Below are positions 48,299-58,376 of a DNA stretch of 64,000 nucleotides, one piece after another; position 1 is the first letter of the stretch; every line of letters begins with the position of its first letter. The position numbers and the translations under genes were made by a program. Under the pieces are notes generated by a model, which was not told where the DNA came from, ran no database searches, and was given only the letters and a program-made list of their open reading frames with translations. This DNA is from Kingella potus (GTDB taxonomy: Bacteria; Pseudomonadota; Gammaproteobacteria; Burkholderiales; Neisseriaceae), in NCBI RefSeq assembly GCF_900451175.1, contig NZ_UGJJ01000001.1, positions 248,001 to 312,000 of the forward strand, written 5' to 3'.

Positions 48299-50497
48299 TT
48301 ACGGTGTGGCAGACGGGGCAGGATTCTGCCTTTGCCGCAAGCTGCCGCGTCCGTTTTCAGACGGCCTCTGCGGTGTTTTTCCGCTGTTCTGATTGCTGAG
48401 CCACTGCCATTGTTCGCGTATGGCGCGGGTCAGTGCCTGCTGCTTTTCTTCGGCGGTGTCCAGGCCTTCGGTGAGGCTTTTGTAATCGATGGTAACGGAG
48501 AGGTTGTCGGGCTTGCCGCGTATGTTGATGGGAACAGGGCTGCCGTCGCTGCCTGCGGGGTAGAGTTTGAGATGTTCGTTGAGGGTCATGGTGTTGAAGT
48601 CGGTGTCGCCGGTCAGCTCGATGCGCAGGCGGTCGGAATGGAGCTCGGCTTTTTCGTGGCGGCTGATGCCTTTGCGGATGACGCTGCTGACGGCAAAACG
48701 TTCAAACGGGGTAACGGATTGGGCTTCGGCTTGGACGGGGCGGTTGCCGAGGAGGTTTTGCAGAGCCTGGTTGAGGTTGATGCCCTGCCATGTGCCTTTG
48801 CTGAGGTTGAGTTCGAGCGTACCGGCCAGGGTGCGGGTAAGGCTTGCGCGGTCGCCGCCCTGGGCGGTGATGTCGATTTCGGCATCGCCGCTGCCGCTGA
48901 GGCTGCCGTAGCGGAACAGATCCTGCATGAGGGGGCGGATGTTGATGTTGCGGGCGTATTGCTGCAAATGGTAGGTGGGAGGGCTGGTATTGGCCATGCT
49001 GATGCCGCCTTCGGTGCTGCCGTTGTAAAGTTCGGCGCGGAAATCGGGCAGGACGATGCGGTGTTTGTCGGCCAAAAGGCGGGTGGAGAGTTTGTTGATT
49101 TCGAGCTGGGCGGTTTGCAGGGTGCCGATGCTGATGTCGGCTTCGATTTCGGGTGTGCCGCTCTTTTGCAGCCAAACGGGATAGGCGGCGGCTCCTTCGG
49201 GCAGGTTGTCGAGATAGGGCGAAAGGGCGAGTTTGTCGAGGCTGAGGGCTGCGGTCAGTTTGGCGGGGCGGCCGCTTCCGCGTTCTGCGGGTGTGTAGTC
49301 GGCCGACAGGGAAACGGCTTCGCGGTCGAGCTGCCCTTTCATACTGCCCTGCCAGCGGCCTTTGTCGTATGCCCACACGCCTTCCAGTTCGGAAACAAGG
49401 CGCGGGCGGGGGTTGCCGGCGGCGTTTTCCATACGGGTGGTCAGTTTGGCAGCGGGCATTTCCCAGCCGCCTTTGCGCCATGCCAGCGGGGTGTCGAGCG
49501 TGAAAGCGGTGTGGGTGGCGGCGGTTTTGCGGCCGGCATTGGCTCCGATTTGTTCGGCCGAGGCCCTGTCCGACCATACTGCGATGTTTTTTGCCGACAA
49601 TGTGCCGTCCCACGATACGCCGTCGCGGTTCGCTGTGAGCACGGCGTTGGCATTGGCGGCGGTCATGCTTTCGCCGTTTGCTTCGATAGCTGGCGATTCG
49701 GCATTGAGGTGCAGATCGTAATCGGGAATATCCAGTTTGAAGGCGGCTTTGGCAAAACGGGTCCGGCCGGTGTCGCGCTGCCAGGATGCGTCGGCGGCAA
49801 AACGGAAGGAAAAAGCCGTGCCGCTGCGGCTGCTGCCGCCTTCTGCCGCCAGCTCGGGTATCCGCCAGCCTTGTGCGTTGCGGTGCAGCGTGCCTTGCAA
49901 CCGCCACAGCGCATCTTCTTCCCACAACGGGGTTTTCAGACGGCCTGATGCTTTAATCTGCGTCTGTGCGTCGTCGGCATTATTCACGTTCAGACTGACG
50001 CTTTCCAAAGTGTGCCGCCGTTCGGGGGTGTCCAACAGCAGGCGGCCGTCTTCGACGATGATTCTGTCCACGTCGAAACGGCTTTCTTTCGCCAACAGGT
50101 CGGCCACATTCCATTTTCCCCCACTGTCGCGCGAGAGGGAAAACTCGGGGCGCAGCAGCACCCATTTTTCGATTCTCGGCGTTCCCCAAAGGCTGCCCCA
50201 GCCGATACCCAACCGCATTTCTTCCACACGGATTTCCGCCGCCTCCCCGTGCGGACGGGTAATTTCCACCTGTTTGAGCGTTACCGTCGGACGCGGGAAA
50301 ACAGTGGTGCGCCCTTCGTCGAGGAAACGCACTTTGCGTCCCGTACCCGCCACCGCCGCATCCGCCGCCTGCCGCAGCTTTTCCGGCGCAAACAGCCATG
50401 CCAGCAGGATGTACTGCGCGGTAAAGGCCGCTGCGGAAAACAGCACGATGGCAGTAAAGGACTTGAACCAGAATTTACCCGATTGCAGACGTTTCAT
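48299..50497 (-). CDS. AsmA-family protein
   Basis: A 732-residue protein with an N-terminal membrane anchor (SFTAIVLFSAAAFTAQYILL, residues about 14-35) and a large periplasmic region. AGTGRKVRFLDEGRTTVFPR and LGIGWGSLWGTPRIEKWVLL match the N-terminal AsmA domain, and the C-terminal part (GSGDAEIDITAQGGDRASLT, ALQNLLGNRPV) matches the AsmA C-terminal repeat. Proteins of this group are thought to be bridges for phospholipid transport to the outer membrane. The last 20 residues are encoded by DUS-containing DNA and look variable. It is a single gene. Confidence 0.9.
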   Translation of the reverse strand: MKRLQSGKFWFKSFTAIVLFSAAAFTAQYILLAWLFAPEKLRQAADAAVAGTGRKVRFLDEGRTTVFPRPTVTLKQVEITRPHGEAAEIRVEEMRLGIGWGSLWGTPRIEKWVLLRPEFSLSRDSGGKWNVADLLAKESRFDVDRIIVEDGRLLLDTPERRHTLESVSLNVNNADDAQTQIKASGRLKTPLWEEDALWRLQGTLHRNAQGWRIPELAAEGGSSRSGTAFSFRFAADASWQRDTGRTRFAKAAFKLDIPDYDLHLNAESPAIEANGESMTAANANAVLTANRDGVSWDGTLSAKNIAVWSDRASAEQIGANAGRKTAATHTAFTLDTPLAWRKGGWEMPAAKLTTRMENAAGNPRPRLVSELEGVWAYDKGRWQGSMKGQLDREAVSLSADYTPAERGSGRPAKLTAALSLDKLALSPYLDNLPEGAAAYPVWLQKSGTPEIEADISIGTLQTAQLEINKLSTRLLADKHRIVLPDFRAELYNGSTEGGISMANTSPPTYHLQQYARNINIRPLMQDLFRYGSLSGSGDAEIDITAQGGDRASLTRTLAGTLELNLSKGTWQGINLNQALQNLLGNRPVQAEAQSVTPFERFAVSSVIRKGISRHEKAELHSDRLRIELTGDTDFNTMTLNEHLKLYPAGSDGSPVPINIRGKPDNLSVTIDYKSLTEGLDTAEEKQQALTRAIREQWQWLSNQNSGKTPQRPSENGRGSLRQRQNPAPSATP

Positions 50498-50767
50498 GTT
50501 TCAAAAAACCGATGCGGAAAACAGCCGCGCAGTATAGCAGATTGCGGCAGACGGCAAGGCCGTGCCGGCAGTATGGAAACACGGGGGAACGCTGCGTTTG
50601 CAGACCGGTTTTCAGACGGCCTCATTGTATTTGTTTATCAACATTCTTTTCATACTGTAAACCCGTGCTGCCCGTATTCCTATTTGTCGGGATTTGGTTT
50701 ATAGTTCGCCGACTACTTCGGACTACATCCGCAAGTGCCAAAAGAAAAACAGATAAAGGAACGAACA

Positions 50768-53353
50768 ATGTTAGAAGCCTATCGCAAAGCCGCCGCAGAG
50801 CGCGAAGCTCTGGGCATTCCCGCCCTTCCCCTCACCGCACAGCAAACCGCCGATTTGGCCGAACTGCTGAAAAACCCGCCCGCAGGCGAAAGTGAATTTC
50901 TGCTCGACCTGCTTGCCAACCGCATTCCCGCCGGCGTGGACGACGCGGCCAAAGTCAAAGCCTCGTTTCTCGCCGCCGTTGCCGAGGGCAGCGCCCAAAG
51001 CCCGCTGGTTTCGCCCGAATACGCCACCGAACTTTTGGGCACTATGCTCGGCGGTTACAACATCCACCCGCTTATCGAGCTGCTCGACAACGAAAAACTC
51101 GCCCCGATTGCCGCCGAAGGCCTGAAACACACGCTGCTGATGTTCGATTCGTTTCACGACGTTCAGGAAAAAGCCGAACAAGGCAACCCGCACGCCCAAG
51201 CCGTGCTGAAATCATGGGCCGATGCCGAATGGTTTACCTCGCGCGAAAAAGTGCCCGAAAAAATCACCGTTACCGTATTCAAAGTCGACGGCGAAACCAA
51301 TACCGACGATCTCTCGCCCGCGCCCGACGCATGGTCGCGCCCCGACATTCCGCTGCACGCGCTGGCCATGCTGAAAAACCCGCGCGACGGCATCAGCACC
51401 GACAAACCGGGCGAAATCGGCCCGATTAAGCTCTTGGAAGAACTCAAAACCAAAGGCCACCCCGTTGCTTATGTGGGCGACGTGGTCGGCACCGGCTCTT
51501 CGCGCAAATCCGCCACCAACTCTGTAATCTGGCATACCGGATTGGACATTCCGTTCGTACCCAACAAACGCTACGGCGGCGTGTGCCTCGGCGGCAAAAT
51601 CGCCCCGATTTTCTTCAATACGCAAGAAGACTCGGGCGCGCTGCCGATTGAAGTCGATGTTTCCGCACTGAAAATGGGCGACGTGGTCGATATTCTGCCC
51701 TATGAAGGCAAAATCGTGAAAAACGGCGAAACCGTTGCCGAATTCGAGCTGAAATCGCAAGTTTTGCTCGACGAAGTACAGGCCGGCGGCCGCATCAACC
51801 TGATTATCGGGCGCGGGCTGACCGCCAAAGCCCGCGAAGCTTTGAAACTGCCCGCCTCCACCGAATTCCGCCTGCCCCAGTCGCCCGCACAAAGCAATGC
51901 CGGCTTCTCGCTGGCGCAGAAAATGGTCGGCCGCGCCTGCGGCCTGCCCGAAGGACAGGGCGTGCGTCCCGGCACTTACTGCGAACCGCGCATGACCACC
52001 GTCGGCTCCCAAGACACCACCGGCCCGATGACCCGCGACGAATTGAAAGATTTGGCATGTTTGGGCTTCTCTGCCGATTTGGTGATGCAGTCGTTCTGCC
52101 ACACGGCGGCCTATCCCAAACCCGTTGACGTAAAAACCCACAAAGAGCTGCCCGAATTTATCTCGACACGCGGCGGCGTTGCCCTGCGCCCCGGCGACGG
52201 CGTAATCCACTCCTGGCTCAACCGCCTGCTGCTGCCCGACACCGTCGGCACGGGGGGCGACTCGCACACCCGCTTCCCCTTGGGCATTTCCTTCCCCGCC
52301 GGTTCGGGGCTGGTCGCCTTTGCCGCCGCCACCGGCGTGATGCCGCTGGATATGCCCGAATCGGTGTTGGTGCGCTTTTCAGGCAGCCTGCAACCGGGCG
52401 TTACCCTGCGCGATTTGGTCAACGCCATTCCGCTTTACGCCATCAAACAAGGCTTGCTTACCGTTGCCAAAGCCGGCAAGAAAAACATTTTCTCCGGCCG
52501 TATTCTCGAAATCGAAGGCCTGCCCGATTTGAAAGTGGAACAGGCATTCGAGCTTTCCGATGCTTCGGCCGAACGCTCCGCCGCCGGCTGTACCGTCAAG
52601 CTGAACGAAGCACCGATTATCGAGTATATGAAGTCCAACATCGTGCTGATGAAAAACATGATTGCCGACGGCTACAAAGACCCACGCACGCTCGAACGCC
52701 GCATCAAAGCCATGGAAGCGTGGCTGGCCGATCCGAAGCTGCTCGAAGCCGACGACAATGCCGAATACGCGGCAGTCATCGAAATCAATATGGACGACAT
52801 CAAAGAGCCGATTATCGCCTGCCCCAACGACCCCGACGACGTATGCTTTATGTCGGAACGCTCGGGAACGGTGATTGACGAAGTATTTATCGGTTCGTGC
52901 ATGACCAATATCGGCCACTTCCGCGCCGCTTCCAAGCTGCTTGAAGGCAAAAGCGACATTCCCGTGCGCCTGTGGGTGGCTCCGCCGACCAAAATGGACG
53001 CGCAGGAGCTGTCCAACGAAGGACACTACGGCGTACTCGGCCGCGCCGGCGCGCGCATGGAAATGCCCGGCTGCTCGCTGTGCATGGGCAACCAGGCGCA
53101 AGTCCGCGAGGGCGCGACCGTGATGTCCACCTCCACCCGCAACTTCCCCAACCGTTTGGGCAAAAACACTTTTGTCTATCTCGGCTCGGCGGAGTTGGCG
53201 GCCATCTGCTCGAAATTGGGCAAAATCCCCACCGTTGAAGAGTATCAGGCCAATATCGGCATCATCAACGAACAGGGCGACCAGATTTACCGCTATATGA
53301 ACTTCAACGAAATCGACAGCTACAACGAAGTGGCCGAAAAAGTAAACGTGTGA
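50768..53353 (+). CDS. acnB: Aconitate hydratase B
   Basis: AcnB is the main TCA-cycle aconitase; with iron loss it can act as an RNA-binding regulator. The ATG at 50768 follows AAAGGAACG and gives 861 residues. The N-terminal HEAT-like domain (LEAYRKAAAEREALGIPALP) and swivel domain (SSRKSATNS) come first in AcnB, as seen here. The [4Fe-4S] ligands are Cys in FIGSCMTN and the pair in PGCSLCMGN near the C-terminus; DLVMQSFCHTAAYP and GGDSHTRFP are active-site segments. It is flanked by its own promoter region and a strong terminator. Confidence 0.97.
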   Translation: MLEAYRKAAAEREALGIPALPLTAQQTADLAELLKNPPAGESEFLLDLLANRIPAGVDDAAKVKASFLAAVAEGSAQSPLVSPEYATELLGTMLGGYNIHPLIELLDNEKLAPIAAEGLKHTLLMFDSFHDVQEKAEQGNPHAQAVLKSWADAEWFTSREKVPEKITVTVFKVDGETNTDDLSPAPDAWSRPDIPLHALAMLKNPRDGISTDKPGEIGPIKLLEELKTKGHPVAYVGDVVGTGSSRKSATNSVIWHTGLDIPFVPNKRYGGVCLGGKIAPIFFNTQEDSGALPIEVDVSALKMGDVVDILPYEGKIVKNGETVAEFELKSQVLLDEVQAGGRINLIIGRGLTAKAREALKLPASTEFRLPQSPAQSNAGFSLAQKMVGRACGLPEGQGVRPGTYCEPRMTTVGSQDTTGPMTRDELKDLACLGFSADLVMQSFCHTAAYPKPVDVKTHKELPEFISTRGGVALRPGDGVIHSWLNRLLLPDTVGTGGDSHTRFPLGISFPAGSGLVAFAAATGVMPLDMPESVLVRFSGSLQPGVTLRDLVNAIPLYAIKQGLLTVAKAGKKNIFSGRILEIEGLPDLKVEQAFELSDASAERSAAGCTVKLNEAPIIEYMKSNIVLMKNMIADGYKDPRTLERRIKAMEAWLADPKLLEADDNAEYAAVIEINMDDIKEPIIACPNDPDDVCFMSERSGTVIDEVFIGSCMTNIGHFRAASKLLEGKSDIPVRLWVAPPTKMDAQELSNEGHYGVLGRAGARMEMPGCSLCMGNQAQVREGATVMSTSTRNFPNRLGKNTFVYLGSAELAAICSKLGKIPTVEEYQANIGIINEQGDQIYRYMNFNEIDSYNEVAEKVNV

Positions 53354-53358
53354 GTGCC

Positions 53359-53400
53359 AACAGCCTGAAAGCCGAAATCCGGTTTTCAGGCTGTTTTTTT
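53359..53400 (+). terminator. Terminator behind acnB
   Basis: AACAGCCTGAAAGCCGAAAT and CCGGTTTTCAGGCTGTTTTT form a stem with a T tract. The core CAGCCTGAA is close to the Kingella-type uptake word rather than GCCGTCTGAA. Confidence 0.8.
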
Positions 53401-53820
53401 GGTTTTCAGGCTTTTTTACTGGGATAAAGCAAGGCAGCAAGCCGCAGGCAACATGGGGCGGATTTTCTCGGCATTGTTTTTTTAATGTCTTTAAAAAGCC
53501 TCTTCATGCCAAGCAGCAACACCGCAGATTTTTTTATCTTGTTTTACTTATCTTATCTGCCATATCTGCTTCAGGCCGTCTGAAATATATATATAGAAAA
53601 TTCCAGCATTGTTTGCACTTTTTGTTTTTTTGCATAAAGACCTGTTTTGGAATTTTTGAGGGTTGCCAAAATGCCGAAAGGCACGGAAAAACCGCGCAGC
53701 TTTTGAAAACACCCAAAACCACCAATCAACCATTCCGGCAAAAACAAACATAATTTGGCATAAAACGTGCAGACGACCCAACCTTTTCCAACATCTGAAA
53801 TCCTTACGCCGCAACAGCAT
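53401..53820. other. AT-rich spacer
   Basis: About 420 bases without a convincing gene. One DUS (53572-53585) followed by ATATATATATAG. CCGCAGATTTTTTTATCTTG resembles pieces of the MITE-like repeats. Frames on the minus strand at 53534-53934 have no binding sites. Confidence 0.4.
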
Positions 53821-54465
53821 ATGAAAAACATTTACCTCATCCGCCACGCCCAAAGCGAGGCCAACGCCATGCCCGCGCACGGCGGCACTGTAAACCGCCG
53901 CAATGCCGACATCCCCATTACCGCGCTCGGACAAACACAGGCCGGAAACCTAGCCCGCTGGCTTGCCGAACATACCCCCGCGCCCGATGCCGTTTTCGTT
54001 TCCCCCTATCTGCGTACACACCAGACTGCCGCCCCCTTTCTCGAACAAGGCCGTCTGAAAGCCGAAGTGCTGCACGACCTGCACGAATTCAACTACCTCT
54101 CATACGCCAACATCGAGGGCAAAACCTTCGCCCAATTGCGCGGGCTTTCCGAAGATTATTGGCAGCGCAACGATCCCGACTACCGCGACGGCGGAGACTG
54201 CGACAGCTTCGCTTCTTTCTACCGCCGCATTAGCGATACCCGCGAATATTTCCGCCGCCTGCCCGAAGGAAGCTACACCGTTTTCGGACACGGCTTCTGG
54301 ATCGGCCTGCTCCTGTGGCAGCTTATCCGCCGCGACAACGGCATCGATATGCGCCGCTTCCGCACCTTTGAATTGCAGGTGCGCCCGCGCAATACCGAAG
54401 TGTTTCTGCTGCGGTCAGACAAAGACGGCGAAACCATTACCAAAGTCCGCCGTCTTAACGATTAG
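53821..54465 (+). CDS. Histidine phosphatase family protein
   Basis: The ATG at 53821 gives 214 residues starting MKNIYLIRHAQSEANAM, with the catalytic RHA at residues 8-10. Other conserved residues are in FVSPYLRTHQTAAPFL (second Arg), and the late VFGHGFWIGLL holds the second catalytic His. The acceptor for the phosphate is unknown; such enzymes include phosphoglycerate mutase-like and SixA-like phosphatases. The binding site is weak. An internal DUS lies at residues 77-81 (QGRLK). Confidence 0.9.
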   Translation: MKNIYLIRHAQSEANAMPAHGGTVNRRNADIPITALGQTQAGNLARWLAEHTPAPDAVFVSPYLRTHQTAAPFLEQGRLKAEVLHDLHEFNYLSYANIEGKTFAQLRGLSEDYWQRNDPDYRDGGDCDSFASFYRRISDTREYFRRLPEGSYTVFGHGFWIGLLLWQLIRRDNGIDMRRFRTFELQVRPRNTEVFLLRSDKDGETITKVRRLND

Positions 54466-54474
54466 ACCCATACA

Positions 54475-54516
54475 GAGGCCGTCTGAAAACCACATATCCG
54501 TTTTCAGACGGCCTGT
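54475..54516 (+). terminator. Inverted DUS terminator
   Basis: GAGGCCGTCTGAAAACC and CGTTTTCAGACGGCCTG behind the phosphatase gene. Confidence 0.7.
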
Positions 54517-54586
54517 CTTGCTGCCATTGTCCGAACAAACTGCCGCACAAAACTGCATACAAAGCGGCATATCCGCACTTAGTAAA

Positions 54587-54620
54587 GAGGCCGTCTGAAA
54601 AACATTTTTCAGACGGCCTC
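54587..54620 (-). terminator. Inverted DUS terminator behind gph
   Basis: GAGGCCGTCTGAAAAA and TTTTTCAGACGGCCTC are perfect complements with a 2-base loop. Confidence 0.75.
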
Positions 54621-54646
54621 AAACACAGCCGCAACACCGATACGCC

Positions 54647-55294
54647 TTACAGCAGGCCGGCAATTTCTGCGGGCCGGTGCGCTGTAAAATCCGCGCCCCA
54701 ATGCTCGGGCTTGTCGTCCGGTGCGATATAGCCCCACAGAGCCGCCACCGTTTTCATGCCCGCATTGCGTCCGGCCAGAATATCGCGCAAAGCATCGCCG
54801 ACATACAGACATTGCTGCGGCGCAAGGCTAAGCTGTGCGCAGGCGTAAAGCAGCGGCTGCGGGCTGGGTTTGGCTTCGGCGCAGGTGTCGCCGCTGACAG
54901 TAACGGCGGGCGGAACGGGAAAGCCGAGTTTCGGCACGAGCGCATCGGTAAAACGGGCGTGTTTGTTGGTAACAATGCCCCAAAGAATGCCGCGTTCGTG
55001 CAGCCCGGCAATCAGCATGGCAATTTGGGGAAACAATACCGTATCCTTTCCCGAGCAGCGTCCGTATTCGTCCAAATATTCCTGCCGCAGCGTTTCGTAC
55101 TGAGGATGATCTGCACCGATACCCATACCGAACGACACCAGCGCACCCGCACCGAGTCCGGCAATGGGACGGATTTCGCACAGGCTTTTTTCGGGCAGCG
55201 CACGCCGCCGTAAAAGCGTGTTGAGTGCGCCGCCCAAATCGCGGGCGGTGTCGGCCAGCGTGCCGTCCAGGTCGAATAAAACCGCTTTAATCAT
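54647..55294 (-). CDS. gph: Phosphoglycolate phosphatase-type HAD hydrolase
   Basis: The ATG at 55294 gives 215 residues. HAD motif I is DLDGTLADT (nucleophile Asp8, acid Asp10), motif II is IVTNK near residue 112, the conserved Lys is in EAKPSPQPLL, and motif IV is YVGDALRDILAGRNAG. The cap is helical, as in Gph, which removes 2-phosphoglycolate formed in DNA repair. The gene symbol follows the nearest well-known family; a nucleotidase of the same group is possible. Upstream extension of the frame has no start signals. Confidence 0.88.
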   Translation of the reverse strand: MIKAVLFDLDGTLADTARDLGGALNTLLRRRALPEKSLCEIRPIAGLGAGALVSFGMGIGADHPQYETLRQEYLDEYGRCSGKDTVLFPQIAMLIAGLHERGILWGIVTNKHARFTDALVPKLGFPVPPAVTVSGDTCAEAKPSPQPLLYACAQLSLAPQQCLYVGDALRDILAGRNAGMKTVAALWGYIAPDDKPEHWGADFTAHRPAEIAGLL

Positions 55295-56037
55295 TGCGTG
55301 TTTCCTTCGTAGAAAAGGCGGCATTGTATAGTGAAACAAAATGGAAAAGATATAAAGCGGCAAGCCGCAGGCGGTACGTGCAGTACGTCCCGGCACATTC
55401 TGCCGCTCGGATACCGCCATCCTAATTTTTCCCGTTTGCAGCAGCCAGAATTGGCCGTTCGGGCAGTGTGTCATACAAGCAGCGCACGCTTTTCTTGCAG
55501 GCTGCATGTTTTGCTGATGGGAAACATAAGGCCGTCTGAAAAGCGTATTGCGGTTTTCAGACGGCCTCTGTCTTTTGCTCCCTCCCCCGCTTCCGGTGGC
55601 TTTTGCCGTTTAGCCGAAATTTGCAGCACGGCAAACAAAGCAGTTCTGCACCGCCCCTACCCCGCGCCGGCACAGGGAAGAAAGTTGGTTTGCTAAGGAG
55701 CTGTGCTTTCAGACGGCCTCTGCATCGGCGGGATTGCGTGCGTGGCTGCGCTAAACATCCTGCGTTGGCCCGATGCGACAGTAATGTTACCGTTCGGGTA
55801 GGGTATGCCGCCCAAGCAGCGCACGCGTTTTCTGCGGGTTCGGCATTTTGCGACATAGGAAAAAATGAGGCCGTCTGAAAACATATTAATGGTTTTCAGA
55901 CGGCCTTTTTTTATCCGCAGGGCATGCCTGCGCAGATAACTGATCGGCAGAAACACGTACGTGGCTTTGCCACACACCCTACGACAGATTCGGCAACGCT
56001 GTGTCCGGCACGGCGGTTTGGCCGTTCGGGTGGCGGA
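55295..56037. other. Repeat-packed spacer (743 bp)
   Basis: Contains the left end of a MITE-like element (TATAGTGAAACAAAAT, 55327-55342), inverted DUS pairs at 55528-55568 and 55867-55907, a further DUS at 55708, and GGGTGTG-type repeats at about 55733-55760, 55796-55830 and 55958-55985. ORFs across it are repeat translations. No gene supported. Confidence 0.55.
55733..55985. repeat. Three GGGTGTG-type repeats
   Basis: TGCGTGCGTGGCTGCGC at 55738, GGGTATGCCGCCCAAGCAGC at 55802 and ACGTGGCTTTGCCACACACC at 55960; they differ in arms but keep the imperfect palindrome. Confidence 0.5.
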
Positions 56038-58305
56038 TTAAAACTCCAATTCCGCTTTCAGCCAGTAGGTGCGCGGCATGCCGACCACGGCGAAGCTGCG
56101 GTCGTATTGGCCGCGCTGTACCTGCCAGTATTTTTTGTTGAACAGGTTTTCCACCGTGCCGCTGACGGTAAGGGCGTTGCGGCTGCCGAGTTTGGCTTTA
56201 TAGCGTGCGCCTGCGTCCACCAGCGTGTAAGACGGGAAGGCATTGTTTTTCCACACGTCCTGATAGGATTTGCCGAAGTGCTGGACATTGGTGTGCAGGG
56301 TCAGGCCTTTGGCGAAGGGGGTGTCCCATTCCACGCCTGCTTTGGCGATGACGCGCGGATTGGCTACCTGCACGCCGTTGACGATTTCGTCGCGGGAGCT
56401 GGGGTAGTCTTTCACAACCGACTGCAAATAGGTAATGCCGAGGTTGGGGCGCAGGGTTTTGTTCAGCAGGTTGGCATAAATATTGAACTCGATGCCTCGG
56501 TTGCGTTCGATGCCCTGCTCGTCGCCCGCCGCGCCGCCGGCCGCTCTGTGTCGGGCAAAGGCGGAATTGTTGCCGTAGGTCAGGCGGCCGGCGGCGTTGG
56601 TTTGACCGCGCCAGTAGCCGGGGCGTTTGATTTGAAATGCGTTGAGCGTGGTAACGAAATCGCCCCAGTTTTTGCGCACGCCGATTTCAAACTGGCGGCT
56701 GACGCGCGGTTTGGCCATGGTGGTGTTGCCGTCGTCGTCGGTTTTGATGTCGGCAGGCTCGAGGTCTTCCATGTAGTTGCCGTATACGACCAAATCGGGC
56801 GTGGGTACCCACGCGGCCATCAGCATCGGGCTGAAGCGTTTGGAGTCGCCTTTTTGTGCTGTTTTGCGGTCGGTGTATTCGACGGCTTGGAAACGGCCGC
56901 CGAGCGTGAGGCGGTATTTGTTGTCGGCAAAACCGAGCGTGTCGGAAAGCGCGAGGCTGTTGACTTTGATGACTGCATCCAGATTCGGGCTGCTTTCATA
57001 CGTTGTCGGATAATCGGGGCGGAAGGCGGCCAGTTGGTCGGCGATGTTGCCGTTGGTGTCGATAAGCGCACTGCTGCTGCCGGCTGCCGTGCCGCGATAG
57101 GTTTCGCGTTTGCGGTTGATGCGGTCGAACGCGGTGCTCCAATTGTGCGTTACCGGGCCGGTTTCAAATTCGCCGCGTGCCGACAGGTTCATGCTGAGGG
57201 TGCGGAAATACTGGTTGGTCAGGCGGGCGGTGCCGGTGTAATACTGGTCGGCGGTGGCGCAGGCGGTGCTGGCGTTGCGGCAGATGGTCGGGGAGATGAG
57301 TGTGCCGTAGTAGCGGGCTTTGTTGTAGCCGATGCCGCCTGTAACTTGGAAGTTGTAGTCGGTGTCGTACTCGAAGGTCAGCATATTGGTCTGGCCGACG
57401 GTGTTCTGCCAGTTCCATGCGGGCAGCAGGTTGGTTTTGCCGCTCGGTGCGTCAAACAGGCGGGCGGAAGCGTTTTGGATGTCCTGCATACGGGCGCGGC
57501 CGCCGTGGGTTTTACGCTTGGCGTACACGGAGTCGGCAGCGATGCGCAGCTTTTCACCGCGATAGTCGGCATTCAGGGCAAATTCCTTATTGTCTTCGTC
57601 GTAGCCCTCGCGCGGGGTGTCGCCGTGGCGCAGCCTGCCGTTGGCGCGTACGCCGAATTGTTTGTCTGCGCCGAAACGCTGTCCCAAATCAAAAGTGCCT
57701 TGGGCGCGGCTGTCGCTGAACCAGGCCAAACCGATTTTGCGGTTACCCTCGTCGGCGGCTTTTTTGGTTTCGATATTGAGTGCGCCCGATACCGCGCCTT
57801 CGGGGTCCATGCCGTTTACGGCGGTACTCGCGCCTTTAATCAGCTGCGCCGAGCCGACCTGCACGCTGGCCGTGCCCTGCGTGCCGTACATGCCTGCCAA
57901 ACCGTTGACGCTGAACTGGCGGGCATCGAGCTGGTAGCCGCGGAAATACAGGCCGGTAAGCGTGTTGCTTTCGCCGCCAAACTGCCATGTGGACGCGTCT
58001 TTTTTCGCCACTGCATCCACCAGCGAACGCGCTTCGGTGTCGTTGATGACTTTTTCGTCGTAGTTCACTACGGTAATCGGCGCGGTAAAGGCGTTGGCTT
58101 TACCCAGCAGGCTCAGATTGACGCGGTCGCGCATATCGCCGTCGCTGGCGATGGAATAGGAGCGGGCGGCGCGGACTTTTTTCGCGTCGGCGCGGACGGT
58201 TACCTGCTCCAAGCCGCCCTCTTCATGCGTGGTCTGCTCGTCGGCGCAGGCAAAAGCGGCGGCCACCATCAGCGGCAGCAGGGCAAGTTTCTGTGTGTTT
58301 TTCAT
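56038..58305 (-). CDS. TonB-dependent siderophore-type receptor
   Basis: The ATG at 58305 gives 755 residues with a signal peptide (MKNTQKLALLPLMVAAAFAC, cleavage probably after ACA). A plug domain follows: the TonB-box region EQVTVRADAKKVRA, then ITVVNYDEKVINDTEARSLV, FRGYQLDARQFSVNGLAGMY and GASTAVNGMDPEGAVSGALN. The beta barrel extends to the terminal WLKAELEF, with the last Phe typical of outer-membrane proteins. LPAWNWQ and similar motifs fit siderophore receptors of the FhuE/FpvA group. No transporter genes are adjacent. A Fur-box-like dyad lies 52 bp upstream, implying iron control. Confidence 0.93.
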   Translation of the reverse strand: MKNTQKLALLPLMVAAAFACADEQTTHEEGGLEQVTVRADAKKVRAARSYSIASDGDMRDRVNLSLLGKANAFTAPITVVNYDEKVINDTEARSLVDAVAKKDASTWQFGGESNTLTGLYFRGYQLDARQFSVNGLAGMYGTQGTASVQVGSAQLIKGASTAVNGMDPEGAVSGALNIETKKAADEGNRKIGLAWFSDSRAQGTFDLGQRFGADKQFGVRANGRLRHGDTPREGYDEDNKEFALNADYRGEKLRIAADSVYAKRKTHGGRARMQDIQNASARLFDAPSGKTNLLPAWNWQNTVGQTNMLTFEYDTDYNFQVTGGIGYNKARYYGTLISPTICRNASTACATADQYYTGTARLTNQYFRTLSMNLSARGEFETGPVTHNWSTAFDRINRKRETYRGTAAGSSSALIDTNGNIADQLAAFRPDYPTTYESSPNLDAVIKVNSLALSDTLGFADNKYRLTLGGRFQAVEYTDRKTAQKGDSKRFSPMLMAAWVPTPDLVVYGNYMEDLEPADIKTDDDGNTTMAKPRVSRQFEIGVRKNWGDFVTTLNAFQIKRPGYWRGQTNAAGRLTYGNNSAFARHRAAGGAAGDEQGIERNRGIEFNIYANLLNKTLRPNLGITYLQSVVKDYPSSRDEIVNGVQVANPRVIAKAGVEWDTPFAKGLTLHTNVQHFGKSYQDVWKNNAFPSYTLVDAGARYKAKLGSRNALTVSGTVENLFNKKYWQVQRGQYDRSFAVVGMPRTYWLKAELEF

Positions 58306-58356
58306 TGGTTTCTTTCTCTGAATTGAGTCAAGCGGTCGAGGCTTGGGGGTTGCAAA

Positions 58357-58376
58357 ATAATAGCGACGCGCATTAT
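58357..58376 (-). promoter_or_regulatory. Possible Fur box upstream of the receptor gene
   Basis: ATAATAGCGACGCGCATTAT carries ATAAT/ATTAT arms and GCG/CGC inside, followed by CTTT. It matches a Fur box only loosely (the inner triplets differ), but the position fits. Confidence 0.35.

Noticed and set aside
48008..49948. 646-codon plus-strand ORF
   Set aside because: Antisense to the AsmA-like gene.
53534..53934. Minus-strand ORFs in the acnB downstream spacer
   Set aside because: No binding sites and low-complexity translation through DUS and AT repeats.
55924..58326. 800-codon plus-strand ORF
   Set aside because: Antisense to the TonB-dependent receptor; long open frames arise from GC-rich third positions.
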